The notes below the pieces were generated by a model. The model made no database searches. It saw nothing but the letters and a program-made list of their open reading frames with translations, and had not been told where the DNA came from. Position numbers and translations under genes: made by a program. A stretch of 64,000 nt of DNA from Klebsiella huaxiensis (GTDB lineage Bacteria; Pseudomonadota; Gammaproteobacteria; Enterobacterales; Enterobacteriaceae), in assembly GCF_003261575.2 (NCBI RefSeq), contig NZ_CP036175.1:186001-250000 (forward strand), given 5' to 3'. Positions 52,379 through 60,610 of the stretch are shown here, one piece after another; the first letter of the stretch is position 1; each line of letters begins with the position of its first letter.

Positions 52379-53557
52379 CTACATCATCACTTCACTGTGC
52401 CGGTCGCGGTACTCCTTCGGTGTTACGTCGTACTCTTTCTTAAATACTGAGTAGAAATATTGCAGCGACGGATAGCCGCACATCTGAGATATTTCGTTAA
52501 TCGACAGCGTCGTCGACACTAGCAGACTGCGCGCTTTTTCTAGCTTCTCGCTGTGGATCACCGTGTGAATCGTCTCACCCACTTCCTCTTTGAAGCGCTT
52601 TTCAAGGTTGGAGCGCGAGATGCCGACGGCGTCCAGTACCTGTTCGACCTTAATCCCTTTGCAGGCGTTATTGCGGATATAGTGCATCGCCTGAATCACT
52701 GATGGGTCGGTTAGCGAGCGGTAATCGGTGGAACGGCGTTCTACCACGCGCATCGGAGGGATAAGCTGACGCTGAAGCGGTAGGTCTTCATTTTCCAGCA
52801 GACGATGCAGCAGCTTTGCTGCCTGGTAGCCCATTTGACGGGTCCCCTGGGCAACGGACGATAGGGCCACGCGCGACAGGTAGCGCGTAAGCTCTTCGTT
52901 ATCAATGCCGATAACGCACAGCTTTTCCGGGACCGGAATATGCAGCCGCTCACAGGCCTGTAACACGTGGCGTGCGCGGGCATCGGTGACGGCGATAATT
53001 CCAGTTTGCGGCGGCAATGTTTGTAGCCAGTCGGCAAGGCGATTTTGCGCATGCTGCCAGTTCTCCGGGGCTGTTTCGAGACCCTGATACACCACGCCGC
53101 GATATTTCTCCCTGGCGACAAGCTGGCAAAACGCATGTTCACGCTCGGCTGCCCAGCCTTTGCAACTGGTTGTGGGCAGACCGTAAAAGGCGAAGCGGTT
53201 GATGCCTTTTTCTTTCAGATGGAGAAACGCGCTTTCGACCAGCGCGGCGTTATCGGTGGCGATGTAGTGAACCGGCGGATAGCATTCCGGCCGATGGAAA
53301 GAGCCGCCGACGCCGATGATAGGAACATCGACGCCGATCAGCAGATTTTCAATTTCCGGGTCGTCGTAATCGGCAATAACGCCATCACCTAACCACTCCT
53401 TAATGTTTTCAATTCGCGCCCGGAAATCTTCCTCAATGAAGATGTCCCATTCCAATTGCGATGCTTGTAGATATTCGCCAACACCTTCAACAACCTGGCG
53501 GTCGTAGGCTTTGTTGGCGTTGAATAACAGCGTAATACGGTGACGCTTTTCAAACAT
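52379..53557 (-). CDS. xylR: Xylose operon activator XylR
   Basis: This 392-residue AraC-family activator has an N-terminal LacI/periplasmic-binding-like xylose sensor (MFEKRHRITLLFNANKAYDRQV ... GVIADYDDPE ... CVIGIDNEELTRYLS). Its C-terminal AraC domain contains VEQVLDAVGISRSNLEKRFKE and INEISQMCGYPSLQYFYSVF. The start at 53557 was chosen over an upstream in-frame ATG because it gives the family N-terminus. In E. coli it follows xylFGH, but here those genes are absent. Confidence 0.95.
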   Translation of the reverse strand: MFEKRHRITLLFNANKAYDRQVVEGVGEYLQASQLEWDIFIEEDFRARIENIKEWLGDGVIADYDDPEIENLLIGVDVPIIGVGGSFHRPECYPPVHYIATDNAALVESAFLHLKEKGINRFAFYGLPTTSCKGWAAEREHAFCQLVAREKYRGVVYQGLETAPENWQHAQNRLADWLQTLPPQTGIIAVTDARARHVLQACERLHIPVPEKLCVIGIDNEELTRYLSRVALSSVAQGTRQMGYQAAKLLHRLLENEDLPLQRQLIPPMRVVERRSTDYRSLTDPSVIQAMHYIRNNACKGIKVEQVLDAVGISRSNLEKRFKEEVGETIHTVIHSEKLEKARSLLVSTTLSINEISQMCGYPSLQYFYSVFKKEYDVTPKEYRDRHSEVMM

Positions 53558-54005
53558 AGTGTTGTTCCTGGTCTCTTTCGCTGGCCGTACAATACCGACC
53601 AATGCCCGAATTATTTCAAGCTACTTGTGCCTAAGTTTGGCGGTAGCGCAAATAATTCGAGCATATTTGTTTTCAATACCATCAGCTTCGACGTTTAGTT
53701 GCTGAATCCATCCGCACCGCCAGCAGTAAAATGATGCCTTAAGCTCAGCAATCTTCCCGACTGAAGAGGAACCTACGTTCCAGAAGTGAGTTGAGAATCA
53801 GTCCGGTGAGGGCTGCCATCGGCATGCTGTCTTTAGGTACCATAGCACGCTGGCCAGCCCGACAATCAATCGTTATCTGATGACTTTATCGACTCTGTTT
53901 TGAGCCTGCACTTCATCGAATTTCTCGTTAGTTAGATGAAATATAAAAATTAGCTCCAGCGTTATCGTTCAGATGGTCGTTAGCGTAAACTGTCATTCCT
54001 TCTCA
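53558..54005. other. xylR upstream spacer with possible gene remnants
   Basis: No intact gene is present. Translating the minus strand gives short conserved-looking stretches in different frames with stops between them. One is FDEVQAQNRVDKVIR near 53890. Another is MPMAALTGLILNSLLERRF near 53770-53830, which is hydrophobic. A good ribosome site (GAGAAGGA) and ATG follow the stop of the small gene at 54006 but the frame ends after 22 codons. This pattern could be a decayed gene or chance. I could not match it to XylF, XylG or XylH. Confidence 0.3.
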
Positions 54006-54302
54006 TTATGCCCATTTAATATTGTTATCGTTATATGGAATAATAACCAGAATGTCGATGCGGCGATTTTTTCTGTTTTCAGTTTGTGATATTTGCGTTT
54101 CTTCATTTCCATTAGCTGACTGGATAAATATATTTACACTTGGTGATTCAGCTTTATTAACAAAAATATCGTTATCTTTTTTCCATCGTTCGAGTCGCAG
54201 GGCATCAATAGCCATACCTATTTTAACGTCCTTCTCGATACCCGGCAGGCTGGTCAGGAGGCATGAGGCGCAGAACGTGAGGCAAAGGTTTTTTATCTTC
54301 AT
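54006..54302 (-). CDS. Small exported hypothetical protein, possible OmpA-domain fragment
   Basis: This open frame of 98 residues encodes an N-terminal hydrophobic signal-like segment (MKIKNLCLTFCASCLLTSLPG). A charged region follows, ending TENRKNRRIDILVIIP. The NRR-I-D-I phrase resembles the C-terminal edge of OmpA-like peptidoglycan-binding domains (NRRVEI), but most of such a domain would be missing. Base composition is AT-rich compared with the neighbours. The gene lies alone in the xylR-xylA spacer where E. coli has xylFGH. I do not recognise it, and it may be a remnant. Confidence 0.4.
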   Translation of the reverse strand: MKIKNLCLTFCASCLLTSLPGIEKDVKIGMAIDALRLERWKKDNDIFVNKAESPSVNIFIQSANGNEETQISQTENRKNRRIDILVIIPYNDNNIKWA

Positions 54303-54399
54303 AATAATAACACCTTTTTTTTAAAGTGAAGGATAAGAAGTGCGATGAAAATAAACGACCTGATACATAGAAGATTTTTAACTCGGAAACGGGCGATAG

Positions 54400-54676
54400 C
54401 AATTATCTATGCTTATTTTACGGTTATGAAATTTTGTTTATTTGTGAATTTATGACCGCGATCGTACTTTAATAATCAATTATCATCGTATTTCATTGAT
54501 CTCTCATCATGTAAGCAGCGAAATTAGGTGTTTTACGTATTATTTTTGCGACCTGGCGCACGTTTGTGAATTCTCTCAATTGCGGTGTGAAATAACGTAA
54601 TTGAGGAAAGTAAAAGGAGAATTCTATATTGGATTATGACTTATTACTCGCCGCACCCCTGAATATGGAGTTCATT
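54400..54676 (+). promoter_or_regulatory. xylA promoter and leader with XylR-type motif
   Basis: The stretch is AT-rich. The phrase GTGTGAAATAACGTAATTGA at 54585-54604 is close to the XylR/xylA promoter sequence of E. coli as I remember it. It is preceded by GCGCACGTTTGTGAATT, a weak CRP-like half-site context. The leader then runs to TATGGAGTTCATT before the ATG at 54677. The whole arrangement suggests conserved XylR and CRP control despite loss of the divergent xylF promoter target. Confidence 0.45.
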
Positions 54677-55999
54677 ATGCAGACCTATTTCGATCAACTT
54701 GATCGCGTTCGTTATGAAGGCCCGAAATCCGCTAACCCATTGGCTTTCCGTCATTACAATCCGGATGAGCTGGTGCTGGGCAAACGCATGGAAGATCACC
54801 TGCGCTTTGCGGCCTGCTACTGGCACACCTTCTGCTGGAATGGTGCTGACATGTTCGGTGTGGGTTCCTTTAATCGTCCCTGGCAGCAGCCGGGCGAAGC
54901 ACTGGAAATGGCGAAGCGTAAAGCCGATGTCGCTTTTGAATTTTTCCACAAGCTGAACGTGCCTTATTACTGCTTCCACGATATCGACGTCTCTCCGGAA
55001 GGCGCGTCCCTGAAAGAATATGCCAATAACTTCGCGCAGATGGTTGATGTGCTGGCAGAAAAACAGCAGCAGAGCGGTGTCAAGCTGCTGTGGGGCACGG
55101 CGAACTGCTTTACTAACCCACGTTACGGCGCAGGTGCGGCAACGAATCCGGATCCGGAAGTATTCAGTTGGGCGGCGACTCAGGTGGTTACTGCGATGGA
55201 TGCGACCCATAAACTGGGCGGCGAAAACTACGTTCTGTGGGGCGGTCGTGAAGGTTATGAAACCTTACTGAATACCGACCTGCGCCAGGAACGCGAGCAG
55301 ATTGGCCGCTTTATGCAGCTGGTCGTTGAGCACAAACACAAAATTGGCTTCCAGGGCACGCTGTTGATCGAGCCAAAACCGCAGGAGCCGACAAAGCATC
55401 AGTACGATTACGACGCGTCTACCGTGTACGGTTTCCTCAAGCAGTTCGGTCTGGAAAAAGAGATTAAGCTGAACATCGAAGCGAACCACGCAACTCTCGC
55501 TGGCCACACTTTCCATCACGAAATTGCTACCGCCATCGCTCTTGGCCTGTTTGGCTCCGTTGATGCTAACCGTGGTGACCCGCAGCTGGGTTGGGATACC
55601 GACCAGTTCCCGAATAGCGTTGAAGAAAACGCGCTGGTGATGTACGAAATCCTTAAAGCGGGCGGCTTCACCACCGGCGGTCTGAACTTTGATGCCAAAG
55701 TCCGTCGTCAAAGCACAGACAAATACGATCTGTTCTACGGCCACATTGGCGCGATGGACACTATGGCGCTGGCCTTAAAAGTGGCAGCACGTATGATTGA
55801 AGGCGGTGACCTGGATAAACGCGTTGCCAAACGTTATGCCGGTTGGAACGGTGAACTGGGCCAGCAAATCCTGAAAGGGCAGATGAATCTGACTGAAATC
55901 GCTCAGTATGCGACTCAACATAACCTGGCTCCGCAGCATCAAAGCGGCCATCAGGAGCTGCTGGAAAACGTTGTTAATCGCTATCTGTTTGATAATTAA
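54677..55999 (+). CDS. xylA: Xylose isomerase
   Basis: This 440-residue TIM-barrel enzyme isomerises D-xylose to D-xylulose with two divalent metals. Catalytic segments are PYYCFHDIDVSPEG (His near residue 101), LLIEPKPQEPTKHQYDYD and NIEANHATLAGHTFHHE. The ATG at 54677 follows TATGGAGTTC. An upstream in-frame reading from a TTG adds an unconserved extension. It is the first gene of xylAB. Confidence 0.97.
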   Translation: MQTYFDQLDRVRYEGPKSANPLAFRHYNPDELVLGKRMEDHLRFAACYWHTFCWNGADMFGVGSFNRPWQQPGEALEMAKRKADVAFEFFHKLNVPYYCFHDIDVSPEGASLKEYANNFAQMVDVLAEKQQQSGVKLLWGTANCFTNPRYGAGAATNPDPEVFSWAATQVVTAMDATHKLGGENYVLWGGREGYETLLNTDLRQEREQIGRFMQLVVEHKHKIGFQGTLLIEPKPQEPTKHQYDYDASTVYGFLKQFGLEKEIKLNIEANHATLAGHTFHHEIATAIALGLFGSVDANRGDPQLGWDTDQFPNSVEENALVMYEILKAGGFTTGGLNFDAKVRRQSTDKYDLFYGHIGAMDTMALALKVAARMIEGGDLDKRVAKRYAGWNGELGQQILKGQMNLTEIAQYATQHNLAPQHQSGHQELLENVVNRYLFDN

Positions 56000-56004
56000 T
56001 GATG

Positions 56005-56025
56005 ATGCCCGGCTAGCCCGGGCAT
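56005..56025 (+). other. Hairpin in the xylA-xylB spacer
   Basis: ATGCCCGG and CCGGGCAT pair around a 5-base loop, 5 bp after the xylA stop, without a T-tract. It may stabilise the xylA mRNA 3' end and give higher xylA than xylB expression. The arms are the same sequence as those of the bax-xylR terminator. Confidence 0.65.
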
Positions 56026-56068
56026 TGGCTATAGCAGATGCTTATTCGCGCCAGTAAGGAGAGACTGT

Positions 56069-57523
56069 ATGTATATCGGGATTGATCTGGGCACCTCGGG
56101 TGTTAAGGCCATTTTGCTCAACGAGCAGGGCGAGGTCGTGGCTTCACATACCGAAAAGCTCGACGTATCGCGCCCGCACCCTCTATGGTCTGAACAAGAT
56201 CCTGAACACTGGTGGCAGGCAACGGACTGCGCAATGAAAGCGCTGGGCGCGCAACACTGTCTGCGCGAGGTCAAAGCCTTAGGCATTGCCGGGCAGATGC
56301 ACGGTGCAACGCTGCTGGATAAACAACAGCGCGTTCTGCGCCCGGCGATTTTATGGAATGACGGCCGCTGTGGCGAAGAGTGCGCGCTGCTGGAAGAGAA
56401 AGTCAGCCGTTCGCGGGAGATAACCGGCAATCTGATGATGCCTGGATTTACCGCACCGAAGCTGTTGTGGGTTCAGCGCCACGAATCTGAAGTCTTCCGC
56501 CAGGTTGATAAAGTTTTACTGCCAAAAGATTATTTACGTTTACGTATGACCGGTGAGTTTGCCAGCGATATGTCTGATGCTGCTGGTACGATGTGGATGG
56601 ACGTGGCACGACGCGACTGGAGTGATGAAATGCTCACGGCTTGCGGGCTGAGCCGCGACAGCATGCCTGCTCTGTTCGAAGGTTGTGAAGTCACCGGCGC
56701 GCTTCGCCCGGCTATCGCCCAATCCTGGAATATGCCGGAAGCGCTGGTGGTGGCCGGTGGTGGCGATAACGCGGCGGGGGCCGTTGGCGTGGGCATGGCG
56801 GATGCCGGTCAGGCGATGCTGTCGCTGGGAACATCGGGCGTCTATTTTGCCGTCAGCGACGGTTTTCTTAGCAAACCGGAAAGCGCCGTTCACAGTTTCT
56901 GTCACGCGCTACCCGGACGCTGGCATCTGATGTCGGTGATGCTGAGTGCGGCCTCCTGCCTCGATTGGGCGGCTAAATTAACCGGTCTCGGTACGGTTCC
57001 AGCGTTGATTGCGGCGGCGGAATCGGCTAACGACGATGTCGATCCGGTCTGGTTTTTGCCCTACTTATCCGGAGAACGTACGCCGCACAATAATCCGCAG
57101 GCGAAAGGCGTCTTTTTCGGCCTGACTCATCAGCACGGCCCGGCCGAACTGGCTCGAGCGGTATTGGAGGGCGTCGGTTACGCTCTGGCGGATGGTATGG
57201 ATGTGGTTCACGCCTGCGGCGTTAAGCCAGAGAGCGTGACGCTGATTGGCGGCGGCGCGCGCAGCGCGTACTGGCGTCAAATGCTGGCGGATATTAGCGG
57301 TCAGCAGCTTGATTTCCGCACTGGTGGCGATGTCGGACCGGCGCTCGGCGCGGCGAGACTGGCTCAGCTGGCGCTGCATAAAAATGTCGCATTCTCTGAT
57401 CTACTCCCGCAACTCCCGTTGGAACAGGCTCATCGTCCGGATGCCGAACGTTTTGCCCGTTATGCCCCTCGTCGGGAAACCTTCCGGCAGATTTATCAGC
57501 AGCTTTTACCGTTGATGTCCTGA
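56069..57523 (+). CDS. xylB: Xylulokinase
   Basis: This 484-residue FGGY-family kinase phosphorylates D-xylulose to D-xylulose 5-phosphate. The N-terminal phosphate motif is MYIGIDLGTSGVKAILL. The substrate region is GIAGQMHGATLLD with the catalytic Asp later in the N-domain. The second ATP motif is SVTLIGGGARSAYWRQMLADI. GGAGAG precedes the start. Its product is also the end product of the sgb pathway in this window. Confidence 0.97.
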   Translation: MYIGIDLGTSGVKAILLNEQGEVVASHTEKLDVSRPHPLWSEQDPEHWWQATDCAMKALGAQHCLREVKALGIAGQMHGATLLDKQQRVLRPAILWNDGRCGEECALLEEKVSRSREITGNLMMPGFTAPKLLWVQRHESEVFRQVDKVLLPKDYLRLRMTGEFASDMSDAAGTMWMDVARRDWSDEMLTACGLSRDSMPALFEGCEVTGALRPAIAQSWNMPEALVVAGGGDNAAGAVGVGMADAGQAMLSLGTSGVYFAVSDGFLSKPESAVHSFCHALPGRWHLMSVMLSAASCLDWAAKLTGLGTVPALIAAAESANDDVDPVWFLPYLSGERTPHNNPQAKGVFFGLTHQHGPAELARAVLEGVGYALADGMDVVHACGVKPESVTLIGGGARSAYWRQMLADISGQQLDFRTGGDVGPALGAARLAQLALHKNVAFSDLLPQLPLEQAHRPDAERFARYAPRRETFRQIYQQLLPLMS

Positions 57524-57527
57524 TAAA

Positions 57528-57553
57528 TTCGCCCCAGTTGATGGGGCGAATCC
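57528..57553 (+). terminator. Hairpin after xylB
   Basis: ATTCGCCCCA and TGGGGCGAAT form a perfect 10-bp stem around GTTGA, starting 4 bp after the xylB stop. Only a weak T-run follows. Confidence 0.6.
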
Positions 57554-57691
57554 ATTCTTTGAATGTGTCCTGATTTATTCATTCGTTATGTGTATTTATA
57601 TATTCCGAATTTGTCGTTTCGGATGCGAAAAGTACCGATAATCACGTTTCATCAGTACATACTGGGGACTGTTTTTTGCCGTGGAGTCCCT

Positions 57692-58069
57692 ATGAAAAAT
57701 AATATTATTCCAAGGCTATTAATGGCCATTGGGGCGCTGATTTATCTGGTGGGTATCTGGCGTACCTGTCCGTTATTTAGCGGTAAAGGTTACTTCCTCG
57801 GGGTTCTGGTCATGGGCATGTTTGCCATGTTGGCCCACCAACGTACGATGCGAGAAGAACGCAAGAATGACGATGGTTTTGCTTCGCTATGTCGCCTGGT
57901 GCTTCTGCTATCAGTCGGTTTATTAATGGTCGGAGCCATGTTTGTGCCTGCCGCCTGGAATGAGAAGGCAATCTACGTGGTAGCATGGTTTGTTTGCATT
58001 TATGGCGCATCAGCAGTTCCATGCAAAACTGCACCATCGCGTGAAACGCAGCAAGGTCCCATTGAGTAA
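57692..58069 (+). CDS. yiaB: YiaA/YiaB-family inner membrane protein
   Basis: This 125-residue protein has four predicted transmembrane helices and the family phrase LIYLVGIWRTCPLFSGKGYFLGVLVMGMF. TGGAGTCCCT precedes the ATG at 57692. It matches YiaB better than YiaA, and no yiaA neighbour is present. In E. coli the two are adjacent. The function is unknown. Confidence 0.85.
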   Translation: MKNNIIPRLLMAIGALIYLVGIWRTCPLFSGKGYFLGVLVMGMFAMLAHQRTMREERKNDDGFASLCRLVLLLSVGLLMVGAMFVPAAWNEKAIYVVAWFVCIYGASAVPCKTAPSRETQQGPIE

Positions 58070-58071
58070 AC

Positions 58072-59067
58072 TCAGCTCACTAAACGGCGAGAGTCAAATC
58101 GCTGAACCAGAACCGATAGCAGTAAACTCCCCAGCAGCGCCGCGCTGAATATCCAGGCAATATCCAATAGCGGCCAGCGGGCTAGCTCCAGCCCGCTGGC
58201 GCGCAGCGCATGGATGATCAGCGCATGAAAACCGTATATCCCTAATGAATGGCGCGCGATCGGCGCAATAAGCGGTATCTGGCGCGTATTGAGCGTATTT
58301 TTTGCCAGCGTCAGCAGGGCTATCGCGCAGACAAAAGCCGCCGGGCCACAGTATAAATACCAGGTATCGCCAAAGTCGCCGCGCCAGCGCAGTTCGTGCA
58401 GCGTCCCGCGTGATATCACCCATACTCCGGCGATGAAAAGCGTGGCACAAAGCGGGGTCAGCCATTTTTTATCGGTATCCATCATGCCGATGGCTCGTCC
58501 CAGCACGCCATATATCACATAGTAGAACGTATCACCGTTGATATAGAGATTAACCGGTAGCCACTCTATGCCTCCCGCTTTCACTGCTACCATATTGGGA
58601 TTCGCCATAATGCCAATTACCAGCATCAGCGCCAGCAGCATCTTGCCGCTCACTTGTTTAACCTGGATCAGCGGTGAAAGCAGGTAAATGACGACGATAG
58701 CGAAGAAAAACCACAGATGGTAGAAAACCGGTTTTTGCAGCACATTCTTTAGCGACAGTTCGACGTTGATATGGGTGAACAGGGTGATATAGAGCAGAGA
58801 CAGCGCGCTGTAAAAGAGGATGCACAGGCCAATGCGCAGAAAATGCCGGGGCTGGGCGCTACGCTCACCGAAAAATAAATAGCCTGAAATCATGAAAAAT
58901 AGCGGTACGCTGACGCGGGATGTGGAGTTAAGGAAATTAGCAATGTCCCAATCCAGCAGGCTGATAGTATGCGGGTGAGTGATGTACCAGGTGGTGCTAT
59001 GAATCATCACCACCATCAGGCAAGCAATACCGCGCAAATTGGTAATCCAGTTAATTTTTTCCTGCAT
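58072..59067 (-). CDS. wecH: O-acetyltransferase WecH
   Basis: This 331-residue polytopic acyltransferase-3 family protein O-acetylates the GlcNAc of enterobacterial common antigen. About 10 hydrophobic segments are present. Family motifs are GIACLMVVMIHSTTWYI (catalytic His) and RVSVPLFFMISGYLFFGE. It is convergent with yiaB, 2 bp apart. Confidence 0.93.
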   Translation of the reverse strand: MQEKINWITNLRGIACLMVVMIHSTTWYITHPHTISLLDWDIANFLNSTSRVSVPLFFMISGYLFFGERSAQPRHFLRIGLCILFYSALSLLYITLFTHINVELSLKNVLQKPVFYHLWFFFAIVVIYLLSPLIQVKQVSGKMLLALMLVIGIMANPNMVAVKAGGIEWLPVNLYINGDTFYYVIYGVLGRAIGMMDTDKKWLTPLCATLFIAGVWVISRGTLHELRWRGDFGDTWYLYCGPAAFVCAIALLTLAKNTLNTRQIPLIAPIARHSLGIYGFHALIIHALRASGLELARWPLLDIAWIFSAALLGSLLLSVLVQRFDSRRLVS

Positions 59068-59252
59068 CAGTGCCTCAATTACGCCCTCTTAGAAAAGGTC
59101 TGACTTCGATTATTCGCCGGTATCTCAGTGGAATAATCTGAGTTTATCGTCATAGACTTGTCGTGACATGGACTGATTTGCACAATGGCTGGGTTAATTT
59201 ACTCAATCTGCACAATAACAATTTACCCACAAGGCGGTCGAGAAAAGTGGTG

Positions 59253-59552
59253 ATGAAATATGTATTTTCTGGACTGCTGTTGCTTCTGCTGGCGGGCTGT
59301 AGCCAGATGCCGCCTCAGCCAGCACAGAAGGCGCAGAAAGCGCGGATAACGCCGCAGGTAACCCTCAACATGGAGCAACTGTGCAAGGATAATGCTGCCG
59401 AGCGATACAGTACAGGCGTCCGGCAGGTTGATGTCAGCCACTTCGAGCAGTTCCAGGGAAGCTACGAGCTTTCGGGGATGACTTCGCGGAATGAACGCTT
59501 TATCTGTTCTTTTGACCCGGACGGGCAGTTTTTACATCTTTCTATGCGCTAA
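59253..59552 (+). CDS. ysaB: Small lipoprotein YsaB
   Basis: This 99-residue protein has a lipoprotein signal peptide. The lipobox LLAGC places the lipidated Cys at residue 16. The conserved C-terminus is FEQFQGSYELSGMTSRNERFICSFDPDGQFLHLSMR. The start at 59253 was chosen to give the E. coli-like length. The ribosome site is weak and a GTG one codon earlier is possible. It lies upstream of glyQ as in E. coli. The function is unknown. Confidence 0.87.
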   Translation: MKYVFSGLLLLLLAGCSQMPPQPAQKAQKARITPQVTLNMEQLCKDNAAERYSTGVRQVDVSHFEQFQGSYELSGMTSRNERFICSFDPDGQFLHLSMR

Positions 59553-59689
59553 ATGAGGCTCAGGTGCTACGTGATGGCGCTAATTTCCGCAATTTTCCCT
59601 AAACAATCCGGTTTCATACTGTATATCTCGCAGCCAGCGGGTATACTGGCTCCTTCCTTTAAATCCACACGTATCCAGCACGAAATCAT

Positions 59690-60601
59690 ATGCAAAAGTT
59701 TGATACCAGGACCTTCCAGGGCCTGATCCTGACCTTACAGGATTACTGGGCTCGCCAGGGCTGCACCATTGTTCAACCACTGGACATGGAAGTCGGCGCA
59801 GGCACCTCTCATCCCATGACCTGCTTACGCGCGTTGGGCCCGGAGCCGATGGCGACTGCCTACGTGCAGCCTTCTCGTCGTCCGACCGACGGCCGCTACG
59901 GTGAAAACCCGAACCGTTTACAGCACTACTATCAGTTCCAGGTAGTGATTAAACCTTCCCCGGATAACATCCAGGAGCTGTACCTTGGGTCGCTGAAAGA
60001 GCTGGGTATGGATCCGACCATCCACGACATTCGTTTCGTGGAAGACAACTGGGAAAACCCAACGCTGGGTGCCTGGGGTCTGGGTTGGGAAGTGTGGCTG
60101 AATGGTATGGAAGTCACGCAGTTCACCTACTTCCAGCAGGTTGGCGGTCTGGAGTGTAAACCGGTAACCGGCGAGATCACCTACGGTCTGGAGCGCCTGG
60201 CGATGTACATTCAGGGCGTAGACAGCGTTTACGACCTGGTCTGGAGCGACGGCCCGCTGGGTAAAACCACCTACGGCGACGTGTTCCATCAGAACGAAGT
60301 CGAGCAATCGACTTACAACTTCGAATACGCGGACGTTGACTTCCTGTTCTCCTGCTTCGAGCAGTACGAGAAAGAAGCCCAGCAGCTGCTGGCGCTGGAA
60401 AACCCGCTGCCGCTGCCTGCCTACGAGCGTATTCTGAAAGCCGCCCATAGCTTTAACCTGCTGGACGCCCGCAAAGCCATCTCCGTGACTGAACGTCAGC
60501 GCTACATTCTGCGTATTCGTACCCTGACCAAAGCCGTTGCAGAAGCTTACTATGCGTCCCGTGAAGCCCTTGGCTTCCCGATGTGCAACAAGAATAAATA
60601 A
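59690..60601 (+). CDS. glyQ: Glycyl-tRNA synthetase, alpha subunit
   Basis: This 303-residue class II synthetase subunit carries the catalytic core for glycine activation and works as an alpha2beta2 tetramer with GlyS. Motifs visible are TFQGLILTLQDYWARQGC, the motif 2 region RPTDGRYGENPNRLQHYYQFQV and the motif 3 region EITYGLERLAMYIQ. It lies 9 nt upstream of glyS. Confidence 0.97.
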   Translation: MQKFDTRTFQGLILTLQDYWARQGCTIVQPLDMEVGAGTSHPMTCLRALGPEPMATAYVQPSRRPTDGRYGENPNRLQHYYQFQVVIKPSPDNIQELYLGSLKELGMDPTIHDIRFVEDNWENPTLGAWGLGWEVWLNGMEVTQFTYFQQVGGLECKPVTGEITYGLERLAMYIQGVDSVYDLVWSDGPLGKTTYGDVFHQNEVEQSTYNFEYADVDFLFSCFEQYEKEAQQLLALENPLPLPAYERILKAAHSFNLLDARKAISVTERQRYILRIRTLTKAVAEAYYASREALGFPMCNKNK

Positions 60602-60610
60602 GAGGCGGCC

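Noticed and set aside
53745..53850. Hydrophobic minus-strand stretch considered as a remnant of xylH
   Set aside because: I could not align it with the XylH C-terminus, so only an unnamed possible remnant is reported.
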